A DNA stretch of 45,427 nucleotides from Bowdeniella nasicola. GTDB lineage: Bacteria > Actinomycetota > Actinomycetes > Actinomycetales > Actinomycetaceae. The stretch covers positions 1 to 45,427 of the forward strand of contig NZ_MQVR01000011.1 in NCBI RefSeq assembly GCF_001907295.1, read 5' to 3'. How positions within the stretch are numbered: position 1 is the first letter of the stretch; every line of letters begins with the position of its first letter. The notes under the pieces were generated by a model. The model had not been told where the DNA came from. It worked only from the letters and a program-made list of their open reading frames with translations, and did no database searches. Of the stretch, positions 37,255 to 45,427 are shown in pieces. A program made the position numbers and the translations under genes.

Positions 37255-38496
37255 TCACACCCCACTGCCGCTCTTAGCCGCTTCGGGCGTGTAGGCGCAG
37301 GTGGGATCTTCCGCGAGATGATCTCCAGTTAAGGCGTAGGCCGTCGATCGCGAACCACCGCACACATGGTTGAATTCGCACACGCCACACGTGCCGCCGA
37401 ACAGCGAGGGTGTGCGCAACTCCTGCATCACCTCGGTGTCGCGGTAGAGCTCGGCGAACGGCCGCTCCTTGACGTTGCCGACCTTGATCGGCAGGAACCC
37501 CGATGGGTAGACATCGCCGAGATGGGAGACGAACGCGAAGCCCGAGCCGGAGTTGATCGCGAGCGGCGGGCGCGGCGGGCGCGGTTTCGGCGCGTGCTCC
37601 CCCAGCAGTTTGGTCGTCTCGGCAGTGAGCCAGTGGTAGAGCTCGCCGCGTTTGGCGGGCTCGGCGAGCTCGTCGTGCGGCACTCCCCGTTCGGCCGCGG
37701 CCTCGCGCTGCAGCGCGACGCGGCGGTACTGCGGCGCCTCGGTCGTCTTGATCGCGATTCGGTCGGACACATCGTGCAGCCAGTGCATGACGTCCTCGCG
37801 CTCATCGGGGTCGAGCGCCTCGAGTTGCGCACCGCGGCCCGTCGGGACGAGGAGGAAGAGGTACCACATGAAGGCGCCCATCTCGATGGCGTTCTTCAGC
37901 ATCTGCGGCGCCTCTCGGATCGTCTTTTTCGTGAACGTCGTGTTGATCTGCAGGCGGAAACCGACGTCCTTGATGAGCGCGGCGGCCTCGAGAGTCTTGT
38001 CGAACGTGCCGGCGAACCCGCGGAAGGCGTCGTGGGTTTCTGCTCGGGCGCCGTCGAGGGAGACGCTCATCGCGCGCGCACCGGCGGCCTTCAGCGCCTC
38101 CAGCCGCTCCCGGGTGAACAGCGGCGTCACCGACGGCGAGATCGAGACGGCAAGGCCGAGCAAGCAGCCGTATTCGGTCAGTTCGACGAGGTCCTCGCGC
38201 TCGAAACAGTCCCCGCCCGTGAAGACGACGAGCGGTCGCGGCTTGTCGTAGGCGGCGAGCTGGCGCAACAGGTCCTTGCCCTGTTCGGTCGTGAGCTGGC
38301 CGGGCGCCGCGGTCTTTTGTGCCTCGGCGCGGCAGTGTTTGCACACGAGCTGGCAGGCGCGCGTCACCTCCCAGATCACGATGAAGGGGCTCTCGTTCAA
38401 ATCCTTGTGGACGTGCCGCACGGTCGGGTGGCGACGTCCGTGGTGCGCTGCGGCGTCATCGCCGTGCGGGTCCGGGGCCTGGGGCATCGTGCTCAT
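37255..38496 (-). CDS. SPASM-type radical SAM protein (TIGR04053-like)
   Basis: 413 residues. The radical SAM cluster motif is Cys48-x3-Cys52-x2-Cys55 in VTRACQLVCKHCRAEAQ, followed by the GGDCF turn for SAM. The C-terminus has a SPASM-like auxiliary cluster region with several Cys (GTCGVCEFNHVCGGSRS and DPTCAYTPEA). ESPFIVIWEVTRAC and LTTEQGKDLL resemble the TIGR04053 family; I cannot confirm it without a profile search. No obvious precursor peptide or partner gene is nearby. The ATG at 38496 is supported by TACCAT 6 bases upstream; the frame extends to 38721 without protein-like character. Confidence 0.85.
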   Translation of the reverse strand: MSTMPQAPDPHGDDAAAHHGRRHPTVRHVHKDLNESPFIVIWEVTRACQLVCKHCRAEAQKTAAPGQLTTEQGKDLLRQLAAYDKPRPLVVFTGGDCFEREDLVELTEYGCLLGLAVSISPSVTPLFTRERLEALKAAGARAMSVSLDGARAETHDAFRGFAGTFDKTLEAAALIKDVGFRLQINTTFTKKTIREAPQMLKNAIEMGAFMWYLFLLVPTGRGAQLEALDPDEREDVMHWLHDVSDRIAIKTTEAPQYRRVALQREAAAERGVPHDELAEPAKRGELYHWLTAETTKLLGEHAPKPRPPRPPLAINSGSGFAFVSHLGDVYPSGFLPIKVGNVKERPFAELYRDTEVMQELRTPSLFGGTCGVCEFNHVCGGSRSTAYALTGDHLAEDPTCAYTPEAAKSGSGV

Positions 38497-38539
38497 CTTC
38501 CCATGGTAGGAGGAGCGAACATCCCCCATATGCGACAAA

Positions 38540-38567
38540 GGGCCCGACACCGCGTGGTGTCGGGCCC
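38540..38567 (-). terminator. intrinsic terminator of the UPF0182 gene
   Basis: A perfect 12-bp stem (GGGCCCGACACC, 38540-38551, and GGTGTCGGGCCC, 38556-38567) with a GCGT loop, read on the minus strand after the UPF0182 stop at 38576. It is followed by TTTG, a short U-tract. Confidence 0.8.
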
Positions 38568-38575
38568 CGTGTCTG

Positions 38576-41500
38576 CTAGCCGCCTTCGGTCGGCTGCGGG
38601 GTTGGCGTCGCGCCTTCAGCGGGCGGCACTGCGCCGGTATCGGCCTTCTCCGCGGCAACGGCGTCTTCCAGCGCCTTTTGCAGCTTGGCCTGGGCCTCGC
38701 CGTACGCCTTCCAATCGCCACCCTTCATCGCGGCATCGGCTTCCTGCATGGCCGCGCGGGCGCGTTCGAGGGCGTCGGTCAGCTGCTCGCGAGCAGCCTT
38801 CTCCGGGCCGTCTTCGCCGGGCGTCTCGCGATCCTTCGGGTCGACGCCCGCGTCGCCGGCTTGCGCACCGGAGTCGCCGCCGAAGACCTGGTCGAGTGCT
38901 TCATCGAGCGTCGCCGCATAGCCGATCTCATCGCCGAATGCGACGGCGATGCGGTGCAGCAGCGGGAACTGCGTGCCTTGCGAGGACTGGACGTAGACCG
39001 GCTGGACGTAGAGCAACCCGTCGCCGACGGGCAACGTCAGGAGGTTGCCGCGGATGACCTGCGACGCGTTTTGCGCGAGCAGGTTGAGTTCCTGGGAGAT
39101 GCGCGGCGTCGAGTTGAACAGGTTCTGGACCTGGCCGGGTCCGGGGACCGTGAGGTCGCGTGGCAGCTCGAGCAGCCGCAGCTTGCCGTAGCCCTCGCGC
39201 ACCTTGCCGGCCTCGTTTCCGGGTTCGGCGTCGACGGCGAGGAAGCCCGTGAGAACTTCACGGTCGGTCCGACCGCCGGGGATGAAGGAGGACGTCAGCG
39301 AGAACGTCGCCTCATCCTGGCCGGGCATCTTCAGCGTGAGGTAGTACGGGGGCTGGGAGATCTTGCCGCCACCCTGCGTCGGGTCGTTGGGCGACTTCCA
39401 GAAATCACCACCCGAGTAGAACGAGCGCGCATCGGTCACGTGGTAGCTCGTGAGCAGCTCGCGCTGGACCTTGAACAGATCCTCCGGGTAGCGCAGGTGG
39501 CTCATGAGGTCGCCGCTGATTTCGGACTTCGGCTTGACGGTGTCCGGGTAGACGGCCCTCCAGGCCTTGAGCACCGGGTCGTCCTCGTCCCACGCGTACA
39601 GCGTGACGGAGCCGTCATAGGCGTTGACGACGGCCTTGACCGAGTTGCGGATGTAGTTGATCTGCGAGCTCGTCGCGATGATCTGCTGACCCTGGGTCAG
39701 CGAGTCCTGGATCGCCTGCTCGAGCTGGGCGCGCGCCGAGTACGGGAAGTTGTTCGACGTCGTGTAACCGTCGACGATCCAGACGAGTTCCTTCGGCGTA
39801 TCCGGGTTGTCGTCGCGGTCGACGACGGCCGGATAGCTGCGCCCGTCCAGGGTGAGGTAGGGAGCGACCTTCGCTACACGCTCGCGCGGGGCACGGTCGT
39901 ACAGGATCTGCGATTCGCTCGTCACGCGCTCGGAGAACATGATGTCCCACGAACCGAATTTGATCGCGAACAGCATGCGGTTCCACAGGTTGCCGATCGA
40001 CGGGCCGCCGTTGCCCTGGTAGGTCGTGTTGACCTGACCGTTGGGGGCCTTATCGTCCGGGTAGTCGAGCTCCCACGGCTCCGTGCCTGCGGGGGCGCCG
40101 ACGATCGAGTACTGCGGCGAGGACTCACCGAAGTAGACGCGCGGCTCGTAGTCGCCGAGCTGGCCCGTGGACGGGATGCCCTGCTGCAGGAAAGACGGGC
40201 GACCATCGGAGGCCGTCGTGTTGCCCTTCGCGGCGACGACACCAAAGCCGTGCGTGTAGACGGTGTGGTCGTTGACCCACGAGCGCTGGGAGGCATCGAG
40301 GCCGTCTTGCTGCAGCTCGCGCACACCGATCACGGTGTCGTGCTTCTTGCCGTCGATCTCGTAGCGGTCGACGGACAGCTGCGGCGCGAAGTTGTAGTAC
40401 TGACGGTTTTGCTGCAGCTGACGGAACGTCGGCGAGACGACGTTCGGATCCAGCAGGCGGATCGACGCGGTCGATTCACTGTCCTCGCGCAGCTGGCCGG
40501 CTTCCGTCTGGGTCTTCGCGGCATACGTCTTGGTCTCGACGTCTTGCAGTCCGTAGGCGTTCAGCGTCGCGTTGATGTTGTTTTGAATATAGGGAGATTC
40601 GATCTCCTGGGCGTTCGGCGTGACGCGGAACTTCTCAACAATGTAGGGGTAGCCCATGCCGAGCACGAGCGCCGAGACGACCATGAGGGCAAGGCCGACC
40701 GCGGGCAGTTTCCACGTCGCGCGGAACGCGGCGATGACGAACAGGACCGCGACGACGAGCGCGATGCCCGCAAGGATCGCCTTGGCCGGCAGTACCGCGT
40801 GGATATCGGTGTAGCCCGCGCCGGAGAACCGGGCGTTTTCGCCGAGCAGCAGCGAGTAGCGGTCGAGCCAGTAGTTCACGCCCATGAGGACGACGACGAA
40901 CGAGCCCGCGAACGCGGCATGCATCCGGGCCGACTTGTCCATTGAGAACTTCGGCTGCGTGCGCACCCCGCCGTACACGTAGGACACGACGAGGCCCGCG
41001 ATTGTCGCGAAGATCGCGACCATCAGCAGGAAGGAGATCGTCGAGCGCACGAATGGGAGTGTGAAGACGAAGAAGGAGTTATCCATCTCGAAGATGGGAT
41101 CGGTGGACCCGAACGGGGCCCGGTTCCACCACAGCAGGACCGTCTGCCATTGGGCCGCGAGCGATGTGCCCGTGAATAGGCCCATGATGAGGGGCACGAC
41201 GACGAAGAGGAATTTGCGCATCGGTTCGATGGCTTGCCGGTAGCGTTCCATCGAGCCCGAGGAGACGGCCGGGTCCATCTTTGGACGTGTCCGATAGGCC
41301 CATTGCATCGAGAAATACAGCACGAGGGCCGTGATGAGGAACCCGATGGCGAACATGATCGCCTTCGCGATCCACGTCGTCCAGAAGACCGATGAGAAGC
41401 CGATCTGGTTAAACCACAGCACCTCGGTGTAGAACCCGGCCGCGAACCACAGCACGAGTCCGATCAGGCCGAGGATCAAGAGTGTGAGCAGGAGCGGGCT

Positions 41501-41845
41501 CGGCTTGCCGCCGGAAAACGGTGAACTGCCCGGGCGCTTGGCGCCGCCGCCACCGCCGAACGGGCCGCGCGGGCCACCGCCTCCGGGCCGGCCGCCGCCG
41601 TCGGGGCCGCTCGGGCCGCCGGGCCGCCGCGGATCAGTCGGGCCGCCTACACCAAACATGCCAAACGGCCCCATTGGTCGATCCTGATCTTTCGAATCGC
41701 CTTGCGGGGCACCAAAAACTGAACCAAAGAGTCCACCGGGACTAAAGAACGGATCACTCGGCTGTTGGTTTTTATCCGAGTTGCCTTTCTCGTCGTCGGG
41801 GCGGCCGTCCTCATCATCCGGTCGCTTCGAATCGTCCGAGTTCAC
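38576..41845 (-). CDS. UPF0182-family large membrane protein
   Basis: 1089 residues. The N-terminus is low complexity: acidic (NSDDSKRPDDEDG) then Gly/Pro-rich. About seven membrane helices lie between residues 120 and 400. The long C-terminal half is presumably outside the membrane (YDRAPRERVAKVAPYLTLDG, WIVDGYTTSNNFPYS) and ends in an Ala/Glu coiled-coil-like tail. UPF0182 is conserved in actinobacteria; function unknown. Start: GTG at 41845, with GGAG 5 bases upstream; a GTG at 41851 would overlap that site. Terminator at 38540. The neighbour PPA1309 gene diverges and starts 104 bases away. Confidence 0.92.
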   Translation of the reverse strand: MNSDDSKRPDDEDGRPDDEKGNSDKNQQPSDPFFSPGGLFGSVFGAPQGDSKDQDRPMGPFGMFGVGGPTDPRRPGGPSGPDGGGRPGGGGPRGPFGGGGGAKRPGSSPFSGGKPSPLLLTLLILGLIGLVLWFAAGFYTEVLWFNQIGFSSVFWTTWIAKAIMFAIGFLITALVLYFSMQWAYRTRPKMDPAVSSGSMERYRQAIEPMRKFLFVVVPLIMGLFTGTSLAAQWQTVLLWWNRAPFGSTDPIFEMDNSFFVFTLPFVRSTISFLLMVAIFATIAGLVVSYVYGGVRTQPKFSMDKSARMHAAFAGSFVVVLMGVNYWLDRYSLLLGENARFSGAGYTDIHAVLPAKAILAGIALVVAVLFVIAAFRATWKLPAVGLALMVVSALVLGMGYPYIVEKFRVTPNAQEIESPYIQNNINATLNAYGLQDVETKTYAAKTQTEAGQLREDSESTASIRLLDPNVVSPTFRQLQQNRQYYNFAPQLSVDRYEIDGKKHDTVIGVRELQQDGLDASQRSWVNDHTVYTHGFGVVAAKGNTTASDGRPSFLQQGIPSTGQLGDYEPRVYFGESSPQYSIVGAPAGTEPWELDYPDDKAPNGQVNTTYQGNGGPSIGNLWNRMLFAIKFGSWDIMFSERVTSESQILYDRAPRERVAKVAPYLTLDGRSYPAVVDRDDNPDTPKELVWIVDGYTTSNNFPYSARAQLEQAIQDSLTQGQQIIATSSQINYIRNSVKAVVNAYDGSVTLYAWDEDDPVLKAWRAVYPDTVKPKSEISGDLMSHLRYPEDLFKVQRELLTSYHVTDARSFYSGGDFWKSPNDPTQGGGKISQPPYYLTLKMPGQDEATFSLTSSFIPGGRTDREVLTGFLAVDAEPGNEAGKVREGYGKLRLLELPRDLTVPGPGQVQNLFNSTPRISQELNLLAQNASQVIRGNLLTLPVGDGLLYVQPVYVQSSQGTQFPLLHRIAVAFGDEIGYAATLDEALDQVFGGDSGAQAGDAGVDPKDRETPGEDGPEKAAREQLTDALERARAAMQEADAAMKGGDWKAYGEAQAKLQKALEDAVAAEKADTGAVPPAEGATPTPQPTEGG

Positions 41846-41948
41846 AATCACTCCATCTATGGGGTTTCGTCTCCATCTACCCTATCGGTCGGCTAGGTCC
41901 CCGGTCACCTTCGTTCCTCCCTGGACGAACGGGTGAAACAATGGGCAT

Positions 41949-42503
41949 ATGACGACACCACCTGCCGACCGTACGCCGCGCCAGTGGGCGCTCGCTCGCG
42001 CGGTCTCCGATATCGACGACCACGTCGCCGCACTGCCGTGGGACGGCCCCGTCCACCTGTTCGCGCTGATCCGCACCGCGGAGGCGATCGCGACCGATGA
42101 GCAGTTCGCCGCGGAGCTGCCCGCGTCGATCAAGATCGAGGCCGACGGGGACGCCGAGCATTTGACGAGCGTCGAGCAGGATGAGCTGCCCGAGGTGGCG
42201 GATCTCGAGGAACTATTAGCGTGCATCGCGTGGCCGGAGGCGGTCGCGGGCGCCGCGATCGTCACCGAGCGGATCGTGCTGCCGCCCGAGGCGGAGGCCG
42301 AGGTCGCCGCGAGTGATGATCCCGAGGCTTACCTCACGCACCCCAAGCGCGAGGACGTGCGGATGGTCGTGGGCGTGCTGCGCACCGGCGAGACGTGGAC
42401 GGTGTTGCGGATGCGCCACCACAGCCAAGACGTCATGGGCGGCGAAGACCTCGTGCCGGGCCTGACCGCAGCGCTCGCCGCGACGTTCGAGGACATCGAC
42501 TAG
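41949..42503 (+). CDS. PPA1309-family protein
   Basis: 184 residues, cytosolic, acidic. The pattern AVSDIDDHVAALPWDGPVHLFALIRTAEAI and the ending VLRMRHHSQDVMGGEDLVPGL is characteristic of a conserved actinobacterial protein family with no known function. AACAAT lies exactly 6 bases before the ATG with no ribosome binding site. The stop shares a CTAG with the convergent protease gene. It recurs beside UPF0182 and the PDZ/S16 protease in other actinobacteria, so a shared role is possible. Confidence 0.85.
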   Translation: MTTPPADRTPRQWALARAVSDIDDHVAALPWDGPVHLFALIRTAEAIATDEQFAAELPASIKIEADGDAEHLTSVEQDELPEVADLEELLACIAWPEAVAGAAIVTERIVLPPEAEAEVAASDDPEAYLTHPKREDVRMVVGVLRTGETWTVLRMRHHSQDVMGGEDLVPGLTAALAATFEDID

Positions 42504-43639
42504 TTCGCCTCGCACGTCGGCAGGCCCGACGTGTTTCCGGCCGCGATCGCCTTCACGGCGGCGAGGGCGTCATCGAGGCGCTCGACCTTGACCCCCTGCA
42601 GGCCGTCGGGCACGTGCCCGATCGTCTCCGCGCAGTTGAGCGACGGGATGAGGAAGTACTTCGCACCATCGCGCACCGCGCCAAACATCTTTTGGCGGAT
42701 GCCGCCGATCGGGCCGACGGCGCCGTCCAGCGAGATCGTGCCGGTGCCCGCGATCGAGGCGTCGCCGGCGAGCGGCCCGGGCGTCATCATGTCGATGATG
42801 CCGAGGGCAAACATGAGGCCGGCCGAGGGCCCGCCGATGCGGTCGCCGACGCCGAAGTCGATGTTGAGCTTCTCGGTGGGATGCGCGTAGAGGGAAAGGC
42901 CGAGCAGGGAGCCTTCGCGCTGCGGCTTGCCATCGGGGCCGACGGGCGGCGCGATCGTCGTGAGCGGCAGCTTCGTTTCGGTACCGTCGCGATCGACCGT
43001 GACCGTGACCTTCGTGTCGGGCGCGACCTTGGCCATGAGGCCGATGACCTCGCGGTAGGAGGACGCCTGCAGCACGTCGTGTCCGGGGACCTCGACGGAC
43101 TTGACGACGTCGCCGACCTTCGCTTCCTTCTCGGCGCTGGAGCCCTGCGCGAAGCCCGCGACCTCGAGGCGCACCGGCACCTTGTGCCCCATCGATTCGA
43201 GCGCGGCGATCGAGGCGTTTTCTTGCGAGGAATTCATCTGCGCCGCGGAGATCTCGCGGTTTTCCTCGACCGTCTGCCCCTCGGGGAAGAGGCGTTCGCG
43301 CGGCGAGATCGCGAGCTTATGGTTGAACAGTGCGTAGCTGAGCGGCAGGGCGACGATGGTGTCGCCCGGTAGGCCGGAGACCGAGACGGTCGTCATCCGC
43401 AGCGGACCGCCAACCTGTTCCTCGTTCGGCACCGTGATGAGCTTATTGCCCTGGTATTCGCCAAGGACGTTGACCGTCGGCCCCGGGTGTTCGATGACGT
43501 AGGGCAACGGCACGACGGAGGACACCGCCAGCAGCGCGAGCGTCGCCGCGCCGGAGATAAACGAGCGTCGTTGCAAGATGGCGGCGCGGCTTTGCGGCTT
43601 GCGCGGCCGCCAGGTCTTCAGTCGAGGCATGGTCACCAT
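42500..43639 (-). CDS. PDZ/Lon-like (S16) membrane-anchored serine protease, YlbL-like
   Basis: 379 residues. One N-terminal membrane helix (SFISGAATLALLAVSSVV), a PDZ domain (about 150-220), then the Lon-type proteolytic domain with catalytic Ser272 (IGGPSAGLMFALG) and Lys317 (GGIRQKMFG). The active site is therefore extracytoplasmic. The start could be 43639 or 43630 (MPRLKTW); no distinct ribosome binding site separates them. Shares a CTAG stop overlap with PPA1309. Family members in Gram-positive bacteria act in envelope protein quality control and competence or sporulation regulation. Confidence 0.9.
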   Translation of the reverse strand: MVTMPRLKTWRPRKPQSRAAILQRRSFISGAATLALLAVSSVVPLPYVIEHPGPTVNVLGEYQGNKLITVPNEEQVGGPLRMTTVSVSGLPGDTIVALPLSYALFNHKLAISPRERLFPEGQTVEENREISAAQMNSSQENASIAALESMGHKVPVRLEVAGFAQGSSAEKEAKVGDVVKSVEVPGHDVLQASSYREVIGLMAKVAPDTKVTVTVDRDGTETKLPLTTIAPPVGPDGKPQREGSLLGLSLYAHPTEKLNIDFGVGDRIGGPSAGLMFALGIIDMMTPGPLAGDASIAGTGTISLDGAVGPIGGIRQKMFGAVRDGAKYFLIPSLNCAETIGHVPDGLQGVKVERLDDALAAVKAIAAGNTSGLPTCEAN

Positions 43640-43760
43640 CGCACCACCAGGGCGCCAAATGTGCAAGGCCGCTCCCCCGTGGCGAATTTCGCTTAGAGAG
43701 GTCAAAGCCGCGCCCGCACGCCCGCGCGCTCTACAGTGGGAGGTGGAAAGGGGATGACAC

Positions 43761-45224
43761 ATGAGCGAGGACGTCACGCCGAGCAATCCGGGAGCCGATG
43801 GCGAGTCGTGGAAAGAGTTTTTGCGCTCTTTCCTCGGTGAAGAAGGCGCCGACGAAGCCCTGCGCGCGATGCGCGAGGCCGGTCTCGACCCGAACGCGCT
43901 CGGCCAGGCCGCCGGCATCCCGCTCGACCCCCATCAGCTCAGCCTCATGGTGACACAGATGCAGGCCATGATGGCCTCCGCGGGCGACAGCGCGATCAAT
44001 GAAGACATGGCGCGCGATATGTCCCGCCAGGTCGCGCGCACCGACGGCGACCCGACGATCATGGCGAGCCAGGCCGCGCAGTACCGCAACGCGCTACAGG
44101 TCGCGGACCTGTGGCTCGATTCGGTGACCGATTTCGACCCGCCGCGCGGCCGCCGCGATGTCCTATCGCGCGCCGAATGGGTCGACAACACGCGCGACAC
44201 CCTCCTCGATGTTGCCTCCCCCGTCGCCCAGCAGATGGTCGACGCCCTGATCGAAACGCTGAGCGGCCAGCTCGGCGAAGGCGGTCTGCCCGAGGGCCTC
44301 GCCCTGCCCGGCATGCCCGAGGGCGGCGACATCGGCGGCATCGCCTCGCAGATGATGTCGAAGATGTCGGCGGCGGTCTTCGGCGCCCAGTTCGGCCAGG
44401 CCATCGGCACGCTCGGCACCGAAGTATTCGGCTATTGCGATATCGGCTTCCCGCTGACCGACGGCGGCCACGTCGCGCTCGTACCGAAGAACGTTGAGGC
44501 CTTCGCAGAGGACCTCGAAGTGCCGTTCGACGAGGTCATCCAGTTCCTCGCCGTGCGCGAGGCCGCGGCCGGCCGACTGTACTCGGCCGTCCCCTGGCTG
44601 CCCTCGCACATCCGCGCGATCCTGCGCACCTATGCCGAAGGCATCGACATCGACATGGATGCGATGACTGAGGCGATGAGCTCCGTCGATCCGACGGACC
44701 CCGACCAGATCCGCGAGGCCATGAGCTCTGGCGTGTTCGCCCTGCAGTCGACCGACGAGCAGCGCGCCGCGCTTGAGCGACTCGAGACGGCCCTCGCGGT
44801 CGTCGAAGGCTGGGTCGATACGGTGACCGAGCAGGCCACGCGCGCCCACCTACCGCACACCAACGCGCTGCAAGAGATGATCCGGCGGCGTCGCGCGACC
44901 GGCGGCCCGGCCGAGCGCGTCTTCGCCACCCTCGTCGGCCTCGATCTGCGCCCGGCGCGGCTGCTCGATGCGGCCAAACTGTTCGCGGCCGTCCAGCGCG
45001 AACGGGGCGTCGAGAGCCGCGATGGCCTCTGGCGCCACCCCGATCTCATGCCGACGCCGCAGGACCTCGACGAACCTGACACGTTCCTCGCCCGCCGCGA
45101 AGCCGAGCAGGAGGCGGGCTCCGATTTCGATACGAGCCTCGCCGCGCTGCTCGATGGGACGCTGCCGTATCACGACGAGGCCCGCGCCCACGATGACAAG
45201 GGCGAGGACGAGCCGCGCCCCTAG
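43761..45224 (+). CDS. zincin-like protein (DUF2342 / F420-associated hydrolase family)
   Basis: 487 residues. N-terminal DEALRAMREAGLDPNAL and the central block FGQAIGTLGTEVFGYCDIGFPL ... HVALVPKNVEAFAEDL ... EVIQFLAVREAAAGRLYSAVPWLPSH match a family annotated as a predicted zincin. No HExxH is visible. In homologues I remember the segment REAAHxRL, where here it reads REAAAGRL, so the metal site may be lost. ATG at 43761 has AAAGGGG upstream, and TACAGT (43732-43737) is the probable -10, giving a short leader. Next gene in the same direction is cut at the window edge. Confidence 0.85.
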   Translation: MSEDVTPSNPGADGESWKEFLRSFLGEEGADEALRAMREAGLDPNALGQAAGIPLDPHQLSLMVTQMQAMMASAGDSAINEDMARDMSRQVARTDGDPTIMASQAAQYRNALQVADLWLDSVTDFDPPRGRRDVLSRAEWVDNTRDTLLDVASPVAQQMVDALIETLSGQLGEGGLPEGLALPGMPEGGDIGGIASQMMSKMSAAVFGAQFGQAIGTLGTEVFGYCDIGFPLTDGGHVALVPKNVEAFAEDLEVPFDEVIQFLAVREAAAGRLYSAVPWLPSHIRAILRTYAEGIDIDMDAMTEAMSSVDPTDPDQIREAMSSGVFALQSTDEQRAALERLETALAVVEGWVDTVTEQATRAHLPHTNALQEMIRRRRATGGPAERVFATLVGLDLRPARLLDAAKLFAAVQRERGVESRDGLWRHPDLMPTPQDLDEPDTFLARREAEQEAGSDFDTSLAALLDGTLPYHDEARAHDDKGEDEPRP

Positions 45225-45287
45225 CGTTATCCACAGGCAGGCGGCCGACCCTGGCGGGATCGGGCGTCCTCGCGTGTACTGGGAGAT

Positions 45288-45335
45288 GTGAACCGCTCCC
45301 CCACGTCCGTCCTTGCTTGGCGCACTCCCACCGAC
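45288..45335 (+). pseudogene. truncated gene start interrupted by an IS end
   Basis: A GTG at 45288 lies 7 bases after TGTACT, the leaderless pattern used elsewhere in this window. It opens NRSPTSVLAWRTPTDG after the initiator, then composition changes abruptly at about 45336, where an IS-like end begins, and the frame stops at 45389. The native product cannot be identified from 16 codons. Confidence 0.4.
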
Positions 45336-45427
45336 GGTCAAGTCCCTTGTAGTGGTGTAACGGCGTTTTCCTCTCGTTTGGGGTTTTAGCTTGCTAGTGC
45401 GGGCGTGTCGGTATCGGTCATGGTCGT
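45336..45427 (-). mobile_element. probable insertion-sequence end (IS256-like), partial
   Basis: From 45336 the sequence reads GGTCAAGTCCC-TTGTAGTGGTGTAACG. The reverse complement (CGTTACACCACTACAAGGG followed by ACTTGACC) resembles the terminal repeat seen in actinobacterial IS256-family elements, from memory. On the minus strand a short open frame enters from the window edge and stops at TAA (45388-45386), reading MTDTDTPALAS at its end, fitting a transposase C-terminus before the terminal repeat. The DNA is more AT-rich than its surroundings. Most of the element lies outside the window. Confidence 0.4.

Noticed and set aside
38678-40945. 755-codon plus-strand frame antisense to UPF0182
   Set aside because: Antisense to a conserved membrane protein; no start signal and no recognisable motifs.

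Overview
The window is 45.4 kb of high-GC actinobacterial chromosome. The lineage shows in a WhiB1-type regulator next to a PdtaS-type sensor kinase, a PPA1309-family protein, UPF0182, a PDZ/Lon-like secreted protease, tRNA-dependent amidation genes gatCAB, and an actinobacterial 16S rRNA start. The oversized LigA insert and overall gene content suggest the Actinomycetaceae or relatives; this is inference. The left edge lies inside a 16S rRNA gene and the right edge inside what looks like an insertion-sequence end, so the window is probably a whole draft contig bounded by repeats.

Layout. 1-600: 5' end of a 16S gene (minus strand) with boxA and two tandem promoter candidates. 600-5335: malic enzyme and gatB-gatA-gatC, all on the minus strand. 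5409-9832: phospholipase-D-type synthase, NAD-dependent DNA ligase, and an SRAP (YedK/HMCES) protein divergent from ligA. 9829-15294: a NarL-type two-component system and a MacB/FtsX-type ABC exporter, with the kinase translationally coupled to SRAP. 15396-18711: an orphan FHA-FtsK/EssC-like ATPase and a small membrane protein. 18945-21296: whiB1, pdtaS and a DUF2505 gene. 21369-24848: bifunctional PutA. 24987-26158: an OsmC protein and an unknown helical protein. 26168-31501: a tightly coupled run of thyA, dfrA, DUF4129, membrane protein, MoxR, DUF58, membrane protein and a remnant metallophosphoesterase start. 31535-35430: ABC-2 transporter, DesK/DesR-like two-component system, and an MhuD-like haem-degrading monooxygenase. 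35427-37254: DUF1287 protein, GNAT acetyltransferase, a frameshifted small membrane gene and initiator tRNA-Met. 37255-45224: SPASM radical SAM protein, UPF0182 membrane protein, PPA1309 protein, PDZ/S16 protease and zincin-like protein. 45288-45427: a gene start cut by an IS end.

Cross-cutting signals. At fifteen genes a TANNNT-like -10 hexamer lies exactly 6-7 bases before the start codon with no Shine-Dalgarno site, often followed by GGG. This points to widespread leaderless transcription, and it helped fix several starts. Three convergent pairs share a 4-bp palindromic stop overlap (TTAA or CTAG). The most interesting individual items are the dyad between ligA and SRAP that contains both -10 elements, the orphan FHA-FtsK ATPase with Arg in two of three P-loops, the thyA-dfrA-MoxR coupled run ending in a gene remnant, and a 50-bp palindrome over the malic enzyme start.
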